A DNA stretch of 64,000 nucleotides, taken from positions 1,054,001 to 1,118,000 of the forward strand of contig CAWISR010000003.1 of assembly GCA_963838845.1 (NCBI GenBank), written 5' to 3'. The notes beneath the pieces are model-generated. The model was not told where the DNA came from, did not search any database, and was given only the letters and a program-made list of their open reading frames with translations. The DNA is from CAVRXQ01 sp963838845. GTDB taxonomy: Bacteria > Actinomycetota > Acidimicrobiia > Acidimicrobiales > Bog-793. The position numbers were made by a program, and so were the translations under genes. Of this stretch, positions 25,690 through 40,904 are shown piece after piece; position 1 is the first letter of the stretch, and every line of letters starts with the position of its first letter.

Positions 25690-28600
25690 TTGTCCTCACG
25701 TTTCCGCACCCCGGAGCGTTTTTCTTTCGCGAACCTCGACGAGGTCCTGGAGTTGCCGGATCTCGTTGCTGTCCAACGCGAATCGTTCAACTGGTTCCTC
25801 AATCGAGGCCTCGCCGAAACCTTCGACGACATCAGCCCGATCGAGGACTTCACCGGCCAGCTGCAGCTGAAGCTGGAATTCGACACGACCGACGTCGACC
25901 TGCGTCCCGAGCCGAAGTTCTCGATCGAGGACTGCAAGGCGAAGGACATGACCTACGCCGCGCCGATCTTCGTGCGCGCGCAGTTCATGAACGCGCAGAC
26001 CGGCGAGATCAAGGAACAGACCGTCTTCATGGGGGACTTCCCGATGATGACTCCGCAGGGAACGTTCATCATCAACGGCACCGAGCGGGTCGTCGTCAGC
26101 CAGCTCGTCCGTTCCCCGGGCGTCATCTTCCAGCCCGGACGCGACGCGAAGACCGTCGTCACGGGGACGATCCACCCCTATCGCGGCGAGTGGATCGAGT
26201 TCGACGTCGAGGCGAAGCCCGGCAAGGACGTGAACGCGGGGACCCGCGTCGCCCGCAAGCGCCGCCTTTCGCTGTTCGTCCTCTTGCGCGCACTCGGGTA
26301 TGAGGACGAGGCGTTCTTGGAGCGTTTCGTCCGCCACTTCGACTTCCTCGCCGGCCAGTGGGAGCGTGAACGCGAGATCATCCCGACGCGCGACGACGCG
26401 CTGTTGGAGATCTACAAGCGCGCCCGCCCCGGCGAGCCGCTCTCGCTCGAAGCGGCGCGCGCCTATTTCGAGAACGCGTTCTTCAGCTCACGCCGCTACG
26501 ACCTCACCCGCGTCGGCCGCTACAAGCTGAACCGCAAGCTCGGTCCCGAGATCGAGAAGATCGCCCAGATCCTCGAGGTCGACCTCGAGCGCCCCGCGCC
26601 CGACCAGGGCGTGCTGTCGCCGAGCGAGGTCCTTGCCGCCGCCACGTACATGCTCCACCTGGCGAACGGTGAGCCGGGGTACCGCCTCGACGACCAGGAC
26701 CACTTCGCGAACCGTCGCATCCGCTCGGTCGGCGAGCTCATCCAGAATCAGGTCCGCATCGGGCTCTCGCGCATGGAGCGGGTCGTGCGCGAGCGCATGA
26801 CGACCCAGGACGTCGAGGCGATCACGCCCCAGACGCTGATCAACATCCGCCCGGTCGTCGCGGCGATCAAGGAGTTCTTCGGCACGAGCCAGCTCTCCCA
26901 GTTCATGGACCAGCACAATCCGCTGTCGGGCCTCGCCCACAAGCGCCGCCTCTCGGCGCTCGGCCCGGGCGGGCTGTCGCGCGAGCGCGCCGGCTTCGAG
27001 GTCCGTGACGTGCACACGAGCCACTACGGCCGGATGTGCCCGATCGAGACCCCCGAGGGCCCGAACATCGGCCTCATCGGCCACCTCGCGACGTACGCGC
27101 GGGTGAACGAGTACGGCTTCATCGAGACGCCGTACCGCAAGGTGCAAGACGGTCGAGTCACCGACGAGATCGTCTACCTCGCCGCCGACGAAGAAGAGGA
27201 GTACGTCATCGCGCAGGCGTCGGCGACGCTTGACGACCAGGGCCGTTTCCTCGGCGAGCGCGTGCTCGTCCGCCGTGGCCCGCAGGGGGCCGGCGTGCGC
27301 GTCGGTGCCACCGCGACTTCCTACGGCACGACGAGCGAAGTCGACTTCGTGCCGCCGGCCGAGGTCGACTTGATGGACGTCTCGCCGAAGCAGATCGTCT
27401 CGGTCTCGACGGCGCTGATCCCCTTCGTCGAGCATGACGACGCGAACCGTGCGCTCATGGGCGCGAACATGCAGAAGCAGGCGGTTCCCCTCCTCGTCGC
27501 CGAGTCACCGTTCATCGGCACGGGCATCGAGGCGCGCGCTGCGAAGGACGCCGGCGAGGTCAAGCTTTCTGAGGGATCCGGCCGCGTCGTCGAGGTCTCG
27601 GGCGAAGTCGTCGCCGTCGAGTACAAACCGGGTCAGAAGGACCGCTTCGGGAACGCGCTCGGCACGAAGCGCTACACCGTCGCAAAGTTCCTGCGTTCGA
27701 ACCAGAACACCTGCATCAACCAGAAGATCCTCGTCTCCGAGGGCGATGAGGTGCAGTCAGGCGACGTGTTGGCGGACGGGCCGTCGACCCAAAACGGCGA
27801 GCTCGCGCTCGGCAAGAACCTGCTCGTCGCGTTCATGCCCTGGGAGGGCTACAACTACGAGGACGCGATCGTCCTTTCCGAGCGTCTCGTGCGCGACGAC
27901 GTGCTGACGTCGATCCACATCGAAGAGCACGAGATCGACGCCCGCGACACGAAGCTCGGTCCCGAGGAGATCACCCGCGACATTCCGAACCTGTCCGAAG
28001 AGATCCTCGCCGACTTGGACGAGCGCGGCATCATCCGAATCGGCGCCGAGGTCGGCCCGGGCGACGTGCTCGTCGGAAAGGTCACGCCGAAAGGTGAGAC
28101 CGAGCTCACGCCTGAAGAGCGGCTTTTGCGGGCGATCTTCGGTGAAAAGGCGCGCGACGTGCGCGACACCTCGCTCAAGGTTCCCCACGGGGAGTCCGGC
28201 AAGGTGATCGCGGTGCGCGTCTTCTCCCGCGACGACGCGCACGAACTGCCCCCCGGGGTGAATCAGCTGGTGCGCGTCTACGTCGCGCAGCGACGCAAGA
28301 TCTCCGAGGGCGACAAGCTCGCGGGGCGCCACGGCAACAAGGGCGTCGTGTCGAAGATCCTGCCGATCGAGGACATGCCGTACGCGGCCGACGGAACGCC
28401 CGTCGACATCATCTTGAACCCGCTCGGCGTCCCCTCGCGGATGAACGTCGGCCAGGTCCTCGAGTCCCACCTCGGCTACGCGGCGAGATGGGGCTGGGAC
28501 GACGATTCGCAGTCGACGACCGCCGAGTCCCCGGCGCGCGGCAACGAGAAGAAGACCCGGCCGAAGACCGACCCGGCGGTGTGGATCTCGACGCCCGTCT

Positions 28601-29261
28601 TCGACGGCGCGCACTGGGACGAGGAGTCCGAGGCCGGCAAGCACCCGACGATGAAGTCGATCTTCGAGCACTTGCACAATGACGCTGCGGACGGCTCGGA
28701 ACGGCTGATCCAGCCCGACGGCAAGATGGTGCTCTACAACGGTCGCACCGGTGAGCCCTACGACAACCCGATCAGCGTCGGGTACATGTACATCTTGAAA
28801 CTGGCCCACCTGGTCGACGACAAGATCCACGCCCGTTCGACAGGCCCGTACTCGATGATCACCCAGCAGCCACTCGGTGGCAAAGCCCAGTTCGGTGGGC
28901 AGCGCTTCGGTGAGATGGAGGTCTGGGCGCTCGAGGCCTACGGGGCGGCGTATGCGCTGCAGGAGCTGCTCACGATCAAGTCGGACGACGTGTTGGGCCG
29001 CGTGAAGGTCTACGAGGCGATCGTGAAGGGCGAGAACATCCCCGAGCCCGGGATCCCCGAGAGCTTCAAGGTGCTCATCAAAGAGATGCAGTCGCTGTGT
29101 CTTGATGTCGAAGTGCTCGGCACCTCCGGTGAAGAGATCGAGATGCGCGAGATCGACGAGGACGTGTACCGGACCGCGGAGGAGCTCGGCATCGACATCA
29201 GCCGGCCAGAACGCGGCTCCGACGAGGAAGATGCCCGCCGTGCGGCGGAGAGGAGCTTTTT

Positions 29262-29265
<4 letters not shown>
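25690..29265 (+). CDS. rpoB: DNA-directed RNA polymerase subunit beta
   Basis: This 1191-residue beta subunit forms one side of the RNA polymerase cleft. The start is TTG 25690, preceded by GAGGAG, giving MSSRFRTPERFSFANLDEV. The rifampicin-binding region starts near residue 398 (GTSQLSQFMDQHNPLSG, then HKRRLSALGPGG) and keeps the His and Ser positions most often changed in resistant strains. The active-site KRYTVAKFLRSNQN and the RHGNKGVVSKI segment are present. A polar stretch around residues 938-980, typical of actinobacteria, precedes the conserved C-terminus. The stop overlaps rpoC. Confidence 0.98.
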
Positions 29266-33287
<4,022 letters not shown>

Positions 33288-33291
33288 ATGG

Positions 33292-33327
33292 TGAGAGCGG
33301 TTCCCGTATTTCCGGGACCCGCTCTCA
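33292..33327. terminator. Bidirectional terminator between rpoC and the proline-oxidation gene
   Basis: TGAGAGCGG-T-TCCCG (33292-33306) pairs with its inverted copy ending at 33327, with one mismatch. The hairpin starts 4 bases after the rpoC stop and its right arm overlaps the stop of the convergent gene ending at 33325, so it can serve both. Confidence 0.75.
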
Positions 33328-36303
33328 GACCGTTTCCGGTGCGAATCCCTGGCGGAGCGTGTTCTCCGAGACGGTGCGCGGGACGAGGAACTCGAGCAGG
33401 TAGTCGGGGCTCCCGGCCTTCGAGCCGACGCCCGACATCCCGTAGCCGCCGAAGGGGTGGCGTCCGACGACGGCGCCGGTGATCGTGCGGTTGATGTACA
33501 CGTTGCCGGCGCTCAGTCGCCGCGCCGCTTCTTGCACGTGCGAGGGCGAGCGGGAGACGATTCCGGCGGTGAGCGCGTACTCGCTGTCGTTCGCGAGTGC
33601 GATCGCCTCTTCCATGTCCTTTGCCCGGCAGATCGCGAGCACCGGGCCGAAGATCTCGTCCGTCCACAGCGGGGAGGGGACGACGACGCGGTCGACGATC
33701 GTCGGACCGACGAAGTAGCCGTCGTCCGGAACGTCGCGACGTGAGAGCACGACCTCGCCGAACTCCGCGGCACGCTCTTGCCACGAGGCGACGCGCTTGT
33801 AGGCGTCCTCGTCGATGAGCGGGCCGACCTCGGTGCCCATCTCCTCGGGCGCGCCGATGCGCAGCCGTTCTGCCGCGCCCGCGAGGCGGGCGACGAACTC
33901 GTCGGCGCGCCCACCGACGACGATCACCCGCGAGCACGCCGAGCACTTCTGGCCGGAGTACGAGAAGGCCGACTGGATCGCGATCGGCACCGCCTGGTCC
34001 AAGTCGGCGTCGGCGTCGACGATGAGCGCGTTCTTGCCGCCCATCTCAGCGACGACGCGCTTCACCTGCTTCTGGCCCGGACGGTGGATCGCGGCCTGCT
34101 CGATGATCGAGAGCCCGACCGCCTTCGAGCCGGTGAAGGCGACGAACGAGACGTCGGGGTGCGCGACGAGGTGCGCGCCGACGGTCTCGCCGACGCCGGG
34201 GAGGAAAGAGAGCACGCCCGGGGGGAGCCCCGCCGCCGCGAAGGCGGCAGGGAGGATCGCCGCGGTGGCAGGCGTCTGTTCCGCCGGCTTCAAGACGACG
34301 GCGTTGCCGCAGACGAGCGCAGCGACCGTCATCCCCGTCGGGATCGCGAGGGGGAAGTTCCACGGGGGGATGACGACGCCGACGCCGCGTGGCACATAGG
34401 AGAGAGCGTTGACCTCTCCAGGCGGCGACTCGACCTCCTCGCCTTTTCGGAGGCGGAGCATCTGGCGCCCGTAGTACTCGCAGTAGTCGATCGCCTCGCA
34501 GACGTCGCCGTCGGCCTCGGCCCAGGGCTTTCCGGCCTCGAACACCTCGAGCGCCGCGAGATCGAATCGCCGCTCGCGCATCCATTGCGCCGCGTCGAAG
34601 AGGATCTCGGCGCGTCGGGAAGGCGGCGTGTCGCGCCAGGCCGGCCAGGCAGCCTGCGCGGCGCGGATGGCGTTCTCCGCATCGCCGATCGACGCGGCGG
34701 CCGAGCGCGCGACGACCCGCGTCGGCTGTGACGGGTCGACCGAGACGATCGTCTCCTCGGTCGAGCGCACCTTGCCGTCGATCACCAAGTAGACGTCGGA
34801 GCCGAGACTCGCGCGTCGCCGCTCGACGGCGGCGGCGAAGGCGTCGCGCACCGGCCGGCGGTGCCATTCGGCGGGGGGCTCCGGCGCGTACGGCGCCGGC
34901 GCCGCGGCGTCCGTGCGTTGGCGCGCGGCGAGCAGCGGGGGACCGGGAAGATCGGTCGGCGGCGCGGCGACGAGGGCGTCGAGGGGTGCGCGGCTCGAGA
35001 GGCGGGCGCGCACGAAGCTCTCGTTCGCCGTGTTCTCGAGCAGCCGGCGCACGAGGTAGGCCATGCCCGGCACGAGCTCGCCGACCGGCGCGTAGACGCG
35101 GAGGCGGAAGCCCGATGCGCGCACCGCCTCGTGGATCGGCTCGGCCATGCCATAGAGCATCTGGAACTCGTAGCCGTGATCGGGGATGTTCCGTGCTCGC
35201 GCCGAAACGATCGCGTGCGCGATCGATCGCATGTTGTGGGTGCCGAACGCTGCGCGGACCTGGCTGTGGTGATCGTGCAAAAGGCGCGTGCACTCCTCGT
35301 AGCTCGCGTCGGTCTCGGGCTTGTGCTCGAAGACCGGGATCGGCCAATGCTCAGCCTTCGCCTGCACGGTCTCGGTGTCCCAGTAGGCGCCCTTCACGAG
35401 CCGGACGGTGAGCGGCACCGACCGCGAAGCGGAGAGCTCGATGATCGATTCGAGGTCGTTGCGCGTCTCCTTCAAATACGCCTGCAGCGCGATCCCAGCG
35501 TGCAAGGTGGCGAACTCGTCCTCCAAAAGGAGGCCGCGGAACAGCTCCAAGGTGACGTCTTTCGCCTCCTCGTGCTCCATGTCGAAGTTCACGAGCGCGC
35601 CCTCGTCCCGCGCCCGGCGCAGGATCGGTCGCAGTCGATCCGCCGCCTCATCGATGCCGGCGGTGCGGGTGAGCGCCGAGTAGTGGGCGGAGAGCGCTGT
35701 CGGCTTGACGCTGATGTTCACGCGCGGGATCGGCCCGAGGTCTCCGCGTTCGAGCACCGCGATCTCGGGCCATGAGGTTGAGCGAGAAAGGATGACGTCG
35801 AGCAAGCCGTCTACGCGAGCGGCGTAGCGGTCGGCGTCGTCGTTGTTGACCGTCTTTTCGCCGAGGACGTCCACGGTGAACGCGACGCCGCGCCGCCAGC
35901 TTTTCTCGAGCTCTCGCACGGCGTCCTCGGCGTCGGCGCCGACGATGAACTGGTGCGCCATTCGCATGATCCCTCGACGCGCCGCGAAGGCGGCGATCTT
36001 GTCGCCGAACGGCACGGAGCCGGCAGCGGACAACGCCGCCCGCAACGAGAAGGGCGGCTTCGCGCCGAGCAAGTACTCGTCGAGGTGGCGGACGACGTCA
36101 TCGGCACCGGTCGTTGCCGGGTAGACGTCAACGAAGCGGAAGAGCTGCGTCTTGAACTCGGGGCTCGCCATCGCGGCATCCATTAGCCGCTCGTTCCACC
36201 ACGACGTCGTGGCGACGTCGCGCAGGCGCCGCCTCGCCTTTTTGTCGAGGTCGGCAGCGAGCGCGCGGATCTCGGCTTCTTGATCACGAGGCACGGCCTT
36301 CAC
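33325..36303 (-). CDS. Bifunctional proline dehydrogenase / P5C dehydrogenase
   Basis: This 992-residue fusion oxidises proline to glutamate in two steps. The N-terminal FAD-dependent proline dehydrogenase domain (about residues 60-430) shows ISVKPTALSAHYS, NFDMEHEEAKDVTLELF and VRLVKGAYWD. The C-terminal NAD-dependent aldehyde dehydrogenase domain (about 500-985) has the catalytic Glu753 in VAEMGGKNA and Cys787 in YSGQKCSACSR. There is no N-terminal DNA-binding domain, so it is an enzyme only, unlike enteric PutA, which also represses. The first 60 residues are basic and helical. It stands alone on the minus strand. Confidence 0.93.
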   Translation of the reverse strand: MKAVPRDQEAEIRALAADLDKKARRRLRDVATTSWWNERLMDAAMASPEFKTQLFRFVDVYPATTGADDVVRHLDEYLLGAKPPFSLRAALSAAGSVPFGDKIAAFAARRGIMRMAHQFIVGADAEDAVRELEKSWRRGVAFTVDVLGEKTVNNDDADRYAARVDGLLDVILSRSTSWPEIAVLERGDLGPIPRVNISVKPTALSAHYSALTRTAGIDEAADRLRPILRRARDEGALVNFDMEHEEAKDVTLELFRGLLLEDEFATLHAGIALQAYLKETRNDLESIIELSASRSVPLTVRLVKGAYWDTETVQAKAEHWPIPVFEHKPETDASYEECTRLLHDHHSQVRAAFGTHNMRSIAHAIVSARARNIPDHGYEFQMLYGMAEPIHEAVRASGFRLRVYAPVGELVPGMAYLVRRLLENTANESFVRARLSSRAPLDALVAAPPTDLPGPPLLAARQRTDAAAPAPYAPEPPAEWHRRPVRDAFAAAVERRRASLGSDVYLVIDGKVRSTEETIVSVDPSQPTRVVARSAAASIGDAENAIRAAQAAWPAWRDTPPSRRAEILFDAAQWMRERRFDLAALEVFEAGKPWAEADGDVCEAIDYCEYYGRQMLRLRKGEEVESPPGEVNALSYVPRGVGVVIPPWNFPLAIPTGMTVAALVCGNAVVLKPAEQTPATAAILPAAFAAAGLPPGVLSFLPGVGETVGAHLVAHPDVSFVAFTGSKAVGLSIIEQAAIHRPGQKQVKRVVAEMGGKNALIVDADADLDQAVPIAIQSAFSYSGQKCSACSRVIVVGGRADEFVARLAGAAERLRIGAPEEMGTEVGPLIDEDAYKRVASWQERAAEFGEVVLSRRDVPDDGYFVGPTIVDRVVVPSPLWTDEIFGPVLAICRAKDMEEAIALANDSEYALTAGIVSRSPSHVQEAARRLSAGNVYINRTITGAVVGRHPFGGYGMSGVGSKAGSPDYLLEFLVPRTVSENTLRQGFAPETV

Positions 36304-36509
36304 GGTAGGGCGTTTTGCGCCCCGAACGGGTAACCGCGGCGGCGGATCCGCCGTGGGCGGCCGCTCGGTGCTGTACGTCCACGCGCAATCGGTTGTGATT
36401 TTCGTGCCTCTGATACGGTCTTTCTGCCAGCGAGTCCGACGCTCACCGCCGCGTTCGAACGGACGCGCGAGCCGGCAAACGGTGAGTCATTTCGGTGTGA
36501 GGGGGCCAC

Positions 36510-36950
36510 GTGTACCAGAATCTGCTCGTCGGGGCGGACAGTTCGAAGACCGCGCTGAAGGCCGTGCAAGCCGCCGCGGACCTCGCGAAGACCTTTCGTG
36601 CGAAGCTCCACATCGCAACGGCGTACAAACCGGAATCCGTCCGGGCTCCGGACCTGAACCTCCCTGAGGAGTTCCGGTTCACGGTGACGACCCACCCCGC
36701 CGACATGCTGCTTACCGAGCTCGAGCGCGTCGCCAAAAACGCCGGCGTCGAAGTGGAAGTGCATGCGGCAACCGGAGACCCGGCCGAGGCGATCGTCCGT
36801 GTCGCGCGGCGCGTCGGTGCGGACCTCATCGTCGTCGGGAACAAAGGCATGCGCGGGGCGAAACGCGTGCTCGGCAGCGTGCCGAACTCGGTCGCGCACC
36901 ACGCCGAATGTGATGTCCTCATCGTTGACACAACATCAGATCCCGTCTGA
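36510..36950 (+). CDS. Universal stress protein (UspA family)
   Basis: This 146-residue protein is a single Usp domain. It begins YQNLLVGADSSKTALKAV and carries the ATP-binding signature G-x2-G-x9-G-S (GNKGMRGAKRVLGSVPNSV) before the last strand CDVLIVDTT. The signature implies the ATP-binding subgroup. Usp proteins act in stress and dormancy responses; no specific role can be read here. GTG 36510 is preceded by GGGGG at 4 bases. The next gene starts 102 bases downstream on the same strand. Confidence 0.93.
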   Translation: MYQNLLVGADSSKTALKAVQAAADLAKTFRAKLHIATAYKPESVRAPDLNLPEEFRFTVTTHPADMLLTELERVAKNAGVEVEVHAATGDPAEAIVRVARRVGADLIVVGNKGMRGAKRVLGSVPNSVAHHAECDVLIVDTTSDPV

Positions 36951-37052
36951 CCGGCGATTCGTCGTCGCGGTGCACCGAGCCGGCGGCGCCGTGACCTCGT
37001 AACCCCCGGCCAATTCGCCAAGTGACTGCTCCTTGAGCGCGAGGCTTGGCAC

Positions 37053-40000
37053 GTGAGGGAACGTTCGGCCTTGGCGAGCCTCGCCCCATACGTGCCCCGT
37101 GTCGCGGCAGAGTGGGACCTCGATACGAAGTTCGCTTTGTGGCGCGAGCTCGACGCGACGTGTTGCTTCGTCGACATCTCGGGATTCACGGCCCTCTCTG
37201 AACGTCTCGCCCGCAAGGGGCGCATCGGCGCCGAAGAGCTGACCGAGGTCCTCAATCACGTCTTTTCCCGAATGCTTGGCGTCGCTTACGAAAAGGGTGG
37301 CCAACTTCTCAAGTTCGGCGGCGACGCGCTCCTGCTTGCGTTCACTGGCGATGACCATCCGGTGTTCGCGGCGGAGGCCGCCGTCGGTATGCGCGCCGCG
37401 CTGCGAGAGGCGAGGACGTTGCCAACGTCGGTCGGTCGCGTAAACCTGCGAATGTCGGTCGGCATCCACTCGGGGCAATTCCATCTGTTTCGCGTTGGCA
37501 GCTCGCATCGCGAACTCCTCGTTGCCGGGCCGGGCGCGACGTCGACGACCCGGATGGAGCAGACCGCGGAGGCCGGGGAAATCGTCGTCAGCCCCGATAC
37601 CGCTGATCGGCTGCCGGCGCGCGCGATCGGCGAGGCGAAAGGTGAGGGGAGGCTGCTGCGCTGGCGGCGGGTCGACGAATCGGGTCCAGGCCCGAGCCCC
37701 GCGCGTGACGTTGACGTCGCCTCGATCGAGGCGTCGATCCCGGCGGCATTGAGAGCGCGACTCGGCGAACGTGGCGGTGAGTCGGAACACCGGACCGCGA
37801 GCGTCGCGTTCGTGAAGTTCCAAGGCGTCGACGATCTGCTCTTGAGCTCCGGTCCCGACGCGACGGCGGTCGCGCTCGATTCTGTCGTCAACGCGATTGA
37901 AGGCTCCGCGGACGCGGAGCAGGTCACCTTCCTCGCCTCCGACATCGACGCGAACGGCGGCAAGATCATCCTTGTTTCCGGCGTGCCCATTGCCCAAGAG
38001 GACGACGAGGGTCGCATCCTTCGCAGCGTTCGGCGGCTGGCCGAGCAACCGCTGCCGCTTCCGGTCCGGATCGGTGTGAACCGAGGTCACGTTTTCGTCG
38101 GCGACGTCGGCACCGAGTTCCGTCGAACGTTCACCGTAATGGGTGACACCGTCAACCTCGCCGCCCGCTTGATGGCCGCCGCGGCGCCGGGGGAGATCTT
38201 CGCCACGGCCGGCGTGCTCGAACGTGCGAACACCACCTTTTCCACCGACGTCCTCAAACCCTTCGCGGTGAAGGGCAAGTCCGCGCCCGTTCAGGCATAC
38301 CGGGTCGGTACGGCGACAGGGCCCAGGAAGACGACGTACGGCTCGCTTCCCTTTCGCGGTCGAGACACCGAACTCGCACGATTGCTCGAAATGTCCGCGC
38401 AGGCGCGCGAGGGATCAGGGTCGACTGCCGTCATCGAAGGTGAACGCGGTGCTGGCAAATCGCGGCTCCTCACCGAGTTCCTCAGCGCGGCCGTGCCCGC
38501 GGAACGCGTCCTTTACTTACAGGGCGAGACGTTCGGCAACGCGGTGCCGTACTTGCCGATACGCGGCGCGTTGCGGGACCTGCTCGGCATCGAGGCGCGC
38601 GACCGGCAGGGCGCAGGGCGAGAGCTCCATGCGGCGCTCGAGATCCTGGGAGCGGGCCTCGTGCCGTTCGCACCGCTCCTCGCTCCGGTCGTCGACGCCA
38701 TCGTCGCTCCGACTCCGGAGAGCAAGGCGGTTGCGCCCGAGTTCGTAGGCGAACGGCTTGCAAGCCTGCTCGTCGAGCTACTCGAGCTCGCGTGTCCGGA
38801 ATCCTTGCTTGTGGTCGCCGAAGACGCGCACTGGTTCGATGACACGACGACGGCAATCTGTGATCGACTGGCGAAAGCGGCTCCGGTGCATCGCTGGTTC
38901 ATCTGTGTCGTTCGTCGACCCGATTCCGGGGGGCTCGATCTGCCGGAGGCCACGGCGCGGCTTTCGCTCGCTCCGCTCGACAATAAAGTTTCGCGTGAGA
39001 TCGTCGATGCGGCCACCGAGGGGGTTCCGCTTCGACCGCACGAGCAAAAGGAGCTCGTGGCGAAGGCGGGGGGTAATCCGCTCTTTCTGGAAGAGCTGCT
39101 ACGCATAGTTCACGCCACCGACACCGAAGCGTTGCCGGACTCGCTCGAGGCGGTCGCGATGCGCGAGATCGACCTGCTGAATGCCTCGTCGCGGCGCGTG
39201 CTGCAACTCGCTTCGGTGTTCGGGCGGACGTTCTCGGTGCACTTGCTGTTCCAACTTCTTTCTGACGAAGACGTCGACGTCGACGGCGACCCGCTCCTCG
39301 GTCTTCAAGGACAGCTCGTGCGTGACGAGGCCGGGGAAGTGCATTTCCGCCACGCGGTGCTGCGTGACGCCGCGTACCACAGCCTGCCGTTCCGAGCCCG
39401 CCTGAGATTGCACCGTCGAGTCGCGGAGACGATCGCACTCGCCGCCCAGTCGATCGACGAAGTCGCCGCGCAGCTGTCGATCCATTACGGCGCCGCCCAG
39501 GATTGGGAGCGCACCTGGCGATACGCCCGGTTCGCGGCGCGCACGGCACAGGACGCCCACGCGCCGAGTGAAGTCGCCGCGCATTTGGAACGGGCGCTGA
39601 CCGCCGCTCGGCGGCTCAAGAAGGTCGACCCCGAGGAGTTGGCGAACGTGCAAGCCGATCTCGGCGCGACGTTCGAGTTGCTCGGGGAGTACGAGCGGGC
39701 CGACTTCGCGTACGGTCAATCGGTCCAGGCAGCAAAACGAGACCCCTTGCGGCGAGCCGAAGTGGCCGATCGCCGCGCCTTCATCAAGAGCGAATATCAG
39801 GGCCGACCGACAGCTGCGATCCGAGAGGTACGAGCCGCGCTCGCTCAACTCGACAGGGTTCTATTGAGCGATGCCAACGCCGGTCGGGTGCGTGCGAAGT
39901 TGCTCGCCCGCGAAGCTGACGTGCGTTGGCGCGAGGGACGTCTCGTCGAAGCCGTCGCGTGTAGCGAGCGGGCGATCGCGGAGGCAGAAGAGGTTGGCAA

Positions 40001-40904
40001 TCGACGGGCGCTCGCTGTCGCGCTCTTCGTGCTCGACGCCTGTCTCATCCGGATGGGTCGCCCACAGGAGGCGACTCACATGAATCGCGTGCTCGAGCTT
40101 TTTGAAGAGCTTGACGACCACGTCCAAGTGGCGGTCACGCTCGGGAATCTCGCCGCCGTCGCTTTTTTCAATTCGAAGTGGGAGATGGCGGCCGAATACA
40201 TCCAGCGTTCCGCAGACGCCTCTGTCATCGCAGGCGATCTCGCCGGCGCGGCAATCGCCGAGATGAACCTCGGGGAGCTGCGTGTGAATCAGGGATATCT
40301 GGACGACGCGGTGGCGTTGCTCGTCCCGGCTCGCCGGACGCTCGAATCGTTCGGGTACCGCCATATGGCGGCCGCGGCGGCAATGCAACTCGGTCGCGCC
40401 CGGGCGTTCCTCGGCGACCCCGATGCCGGGATCGAATTGGAGCAATTCGCTGTGTCGACGTTCGACGAGCTCGGCGCCCGCGTCGAATCGATCGAGGCGC
40501 GTGCCCGGTTGGCCGAGGTCCTCGTGTTCGGAGGTCGTCTCGACGACGCGAAAGCCCCGCTCGCGCAAGCGCGCAGGATAGGGCGTTCGAACGCGGATAA
40601 CCCACATCAGGCGCTCCTCGATCGCGTCGAACTCACACTCGCCGCGTCTTCCGGCGATCGATCGGCCGCTCTCGCGAAACTGAACCGCGTGGTCGCGCGC
40701 GCCCGCCAGAGCGGCGCTGACTACGACGTGCTCGTCCTGCTCTCGCTCGCCAAGCGACTCGGCGATGATGGTGACAGCGCCGAGGTCTCGCGCCTAGAGC
40801 GAGACCTCGGCGTCGTCAAGTTAGCGATGTTGCGAGATGCGGACTCGGACCTCACCCCCCGTCGCGCAGCTGCCAGTCGGTCAACCCGCTCCACGTCTCG
40901 GTGA
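37053..40904 (+). CDS. Tandem class III cyclase-ATPase-TPR regulatory protein
   Basis: This 1283-residue protein has the layout of soluble adenylyl cyclases. Cyclase domain C1 (about 35-190) has both metal aspartates, Asp41 (DISGFT) and Asp91 (FGGDAL). Domain C2 (about 240-415) lacks the first aspartate but keeps the transition-state residues Asn368 and Arg372 (DTVNLAARL), so one active site could form between them. An ATPase follows, with the P-loop GERGAGKS at 463-470 and Walker B VVAEDAHWFD near 590, then a TPR-like helical repeat region from about 800 to 1250. No membrane helix is seen. It probably makes cAMP in response to an unknown signal. The gene end overlaps the convergent gene by 53 bases. 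Confidence 0.85.
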   Translation: MRERSALASLAPYVPRVAAEWDLDTKFALWRELDATCCFVDISGFTALSERLARKGRIGAEELTEVLNHVFSRMLGVAYEKGGQLLKFGGDALLLAFTGDDHPVFAAEAAVGMRAALREARTLPTSVGRVNLRMSVGIHSGQFHLFRVGSSHRELLVAGPGATSTTRMEQTAEAGEIVVSPDTADRLPARAIGEAKGEGRLLRWRRVDESGPGPSPARDVDVASIEASIPAALRARLGERGGESEHRTASVAFVKFQGVDDLLLSSGPDATAVALDSVVNAIEGSADAEQVTFLASDIDANGGKIILVSGVPIAQEDDEGRILRSVRRLAEQPLPLPVRIGVNRGHVFVGDVGTEFRRTFTVMGDTVNLAARLMAAAAPGEIFATAGVLERANTTFSTDVLKPFAVKGKSAPVQAYRVGTATGPRKTTYGSLPFRGRDTELARLLEMSAQAREGSGSTAVIEGERGAGKSRLLTEFLSAAVPAERVLYLQGETFGNAVPYLPIRGALRDLLGIEARDRQGAGRELHAALEILGAGLVPFAPLLAPVVDAIVAPTPESKAVAPEFVGERLASLLVELLELACPESLLVVAEDAHWFDDTTTAICDRLAKAAPVHRWFICVVRRPDSGGLDLPEATARLSLAPLDNKVSREIVDAATEGVPLRPHEQKELVAKAGGNPLFLEELLRIVHATDTEALPDSLEAVAMREIDLLNASSRRVLQLASVFGRTFSVHLLFQLLSDEDVDVDGDPLLGLQGQLVRDEAGEVHFRHAVLRDAAYHSLPFRARLRLHRRVAETIALAAQSIDEVAAQLSIHYGAAQDWERTWRYARFAARTAQDAHAPSEVAAHLERALTAARRLKKVDPEELANVQADLGATFELLGEYERADFAYGQSVQAAKRDPLRRAEVADRRAFIKSEYQGRPTAAIREVRAALAQLDRVLLSDANAGRVRAKLLAREADVRWREGRLVEAVACSERAIAEAEEVGNRRALAVALFVLDACLIRMGRPQEATHMNRVLELFEELDDHVQVAVTLGNLAAVAFFNSKWEMAAEYIQRSADASVIAGDLAGAAIAEMNLGELRVNQGYLDDAVALLVPARRTLESFGYRHMAAAAAMQLGRARAFLGDPDAGIELEQFAVSTFDELGARVESIEARARLAEVLVFGGRLDDAKAPLAQARRIGRSNADNPHQALLDRVELTLAASSGDRSAALAKLNRVVARARQSGADYDVLVLLSLAKRLGDDGDSAEVSRLERDLGVVKLAMLRDADSDLTPRRAAASRSTRSTSR

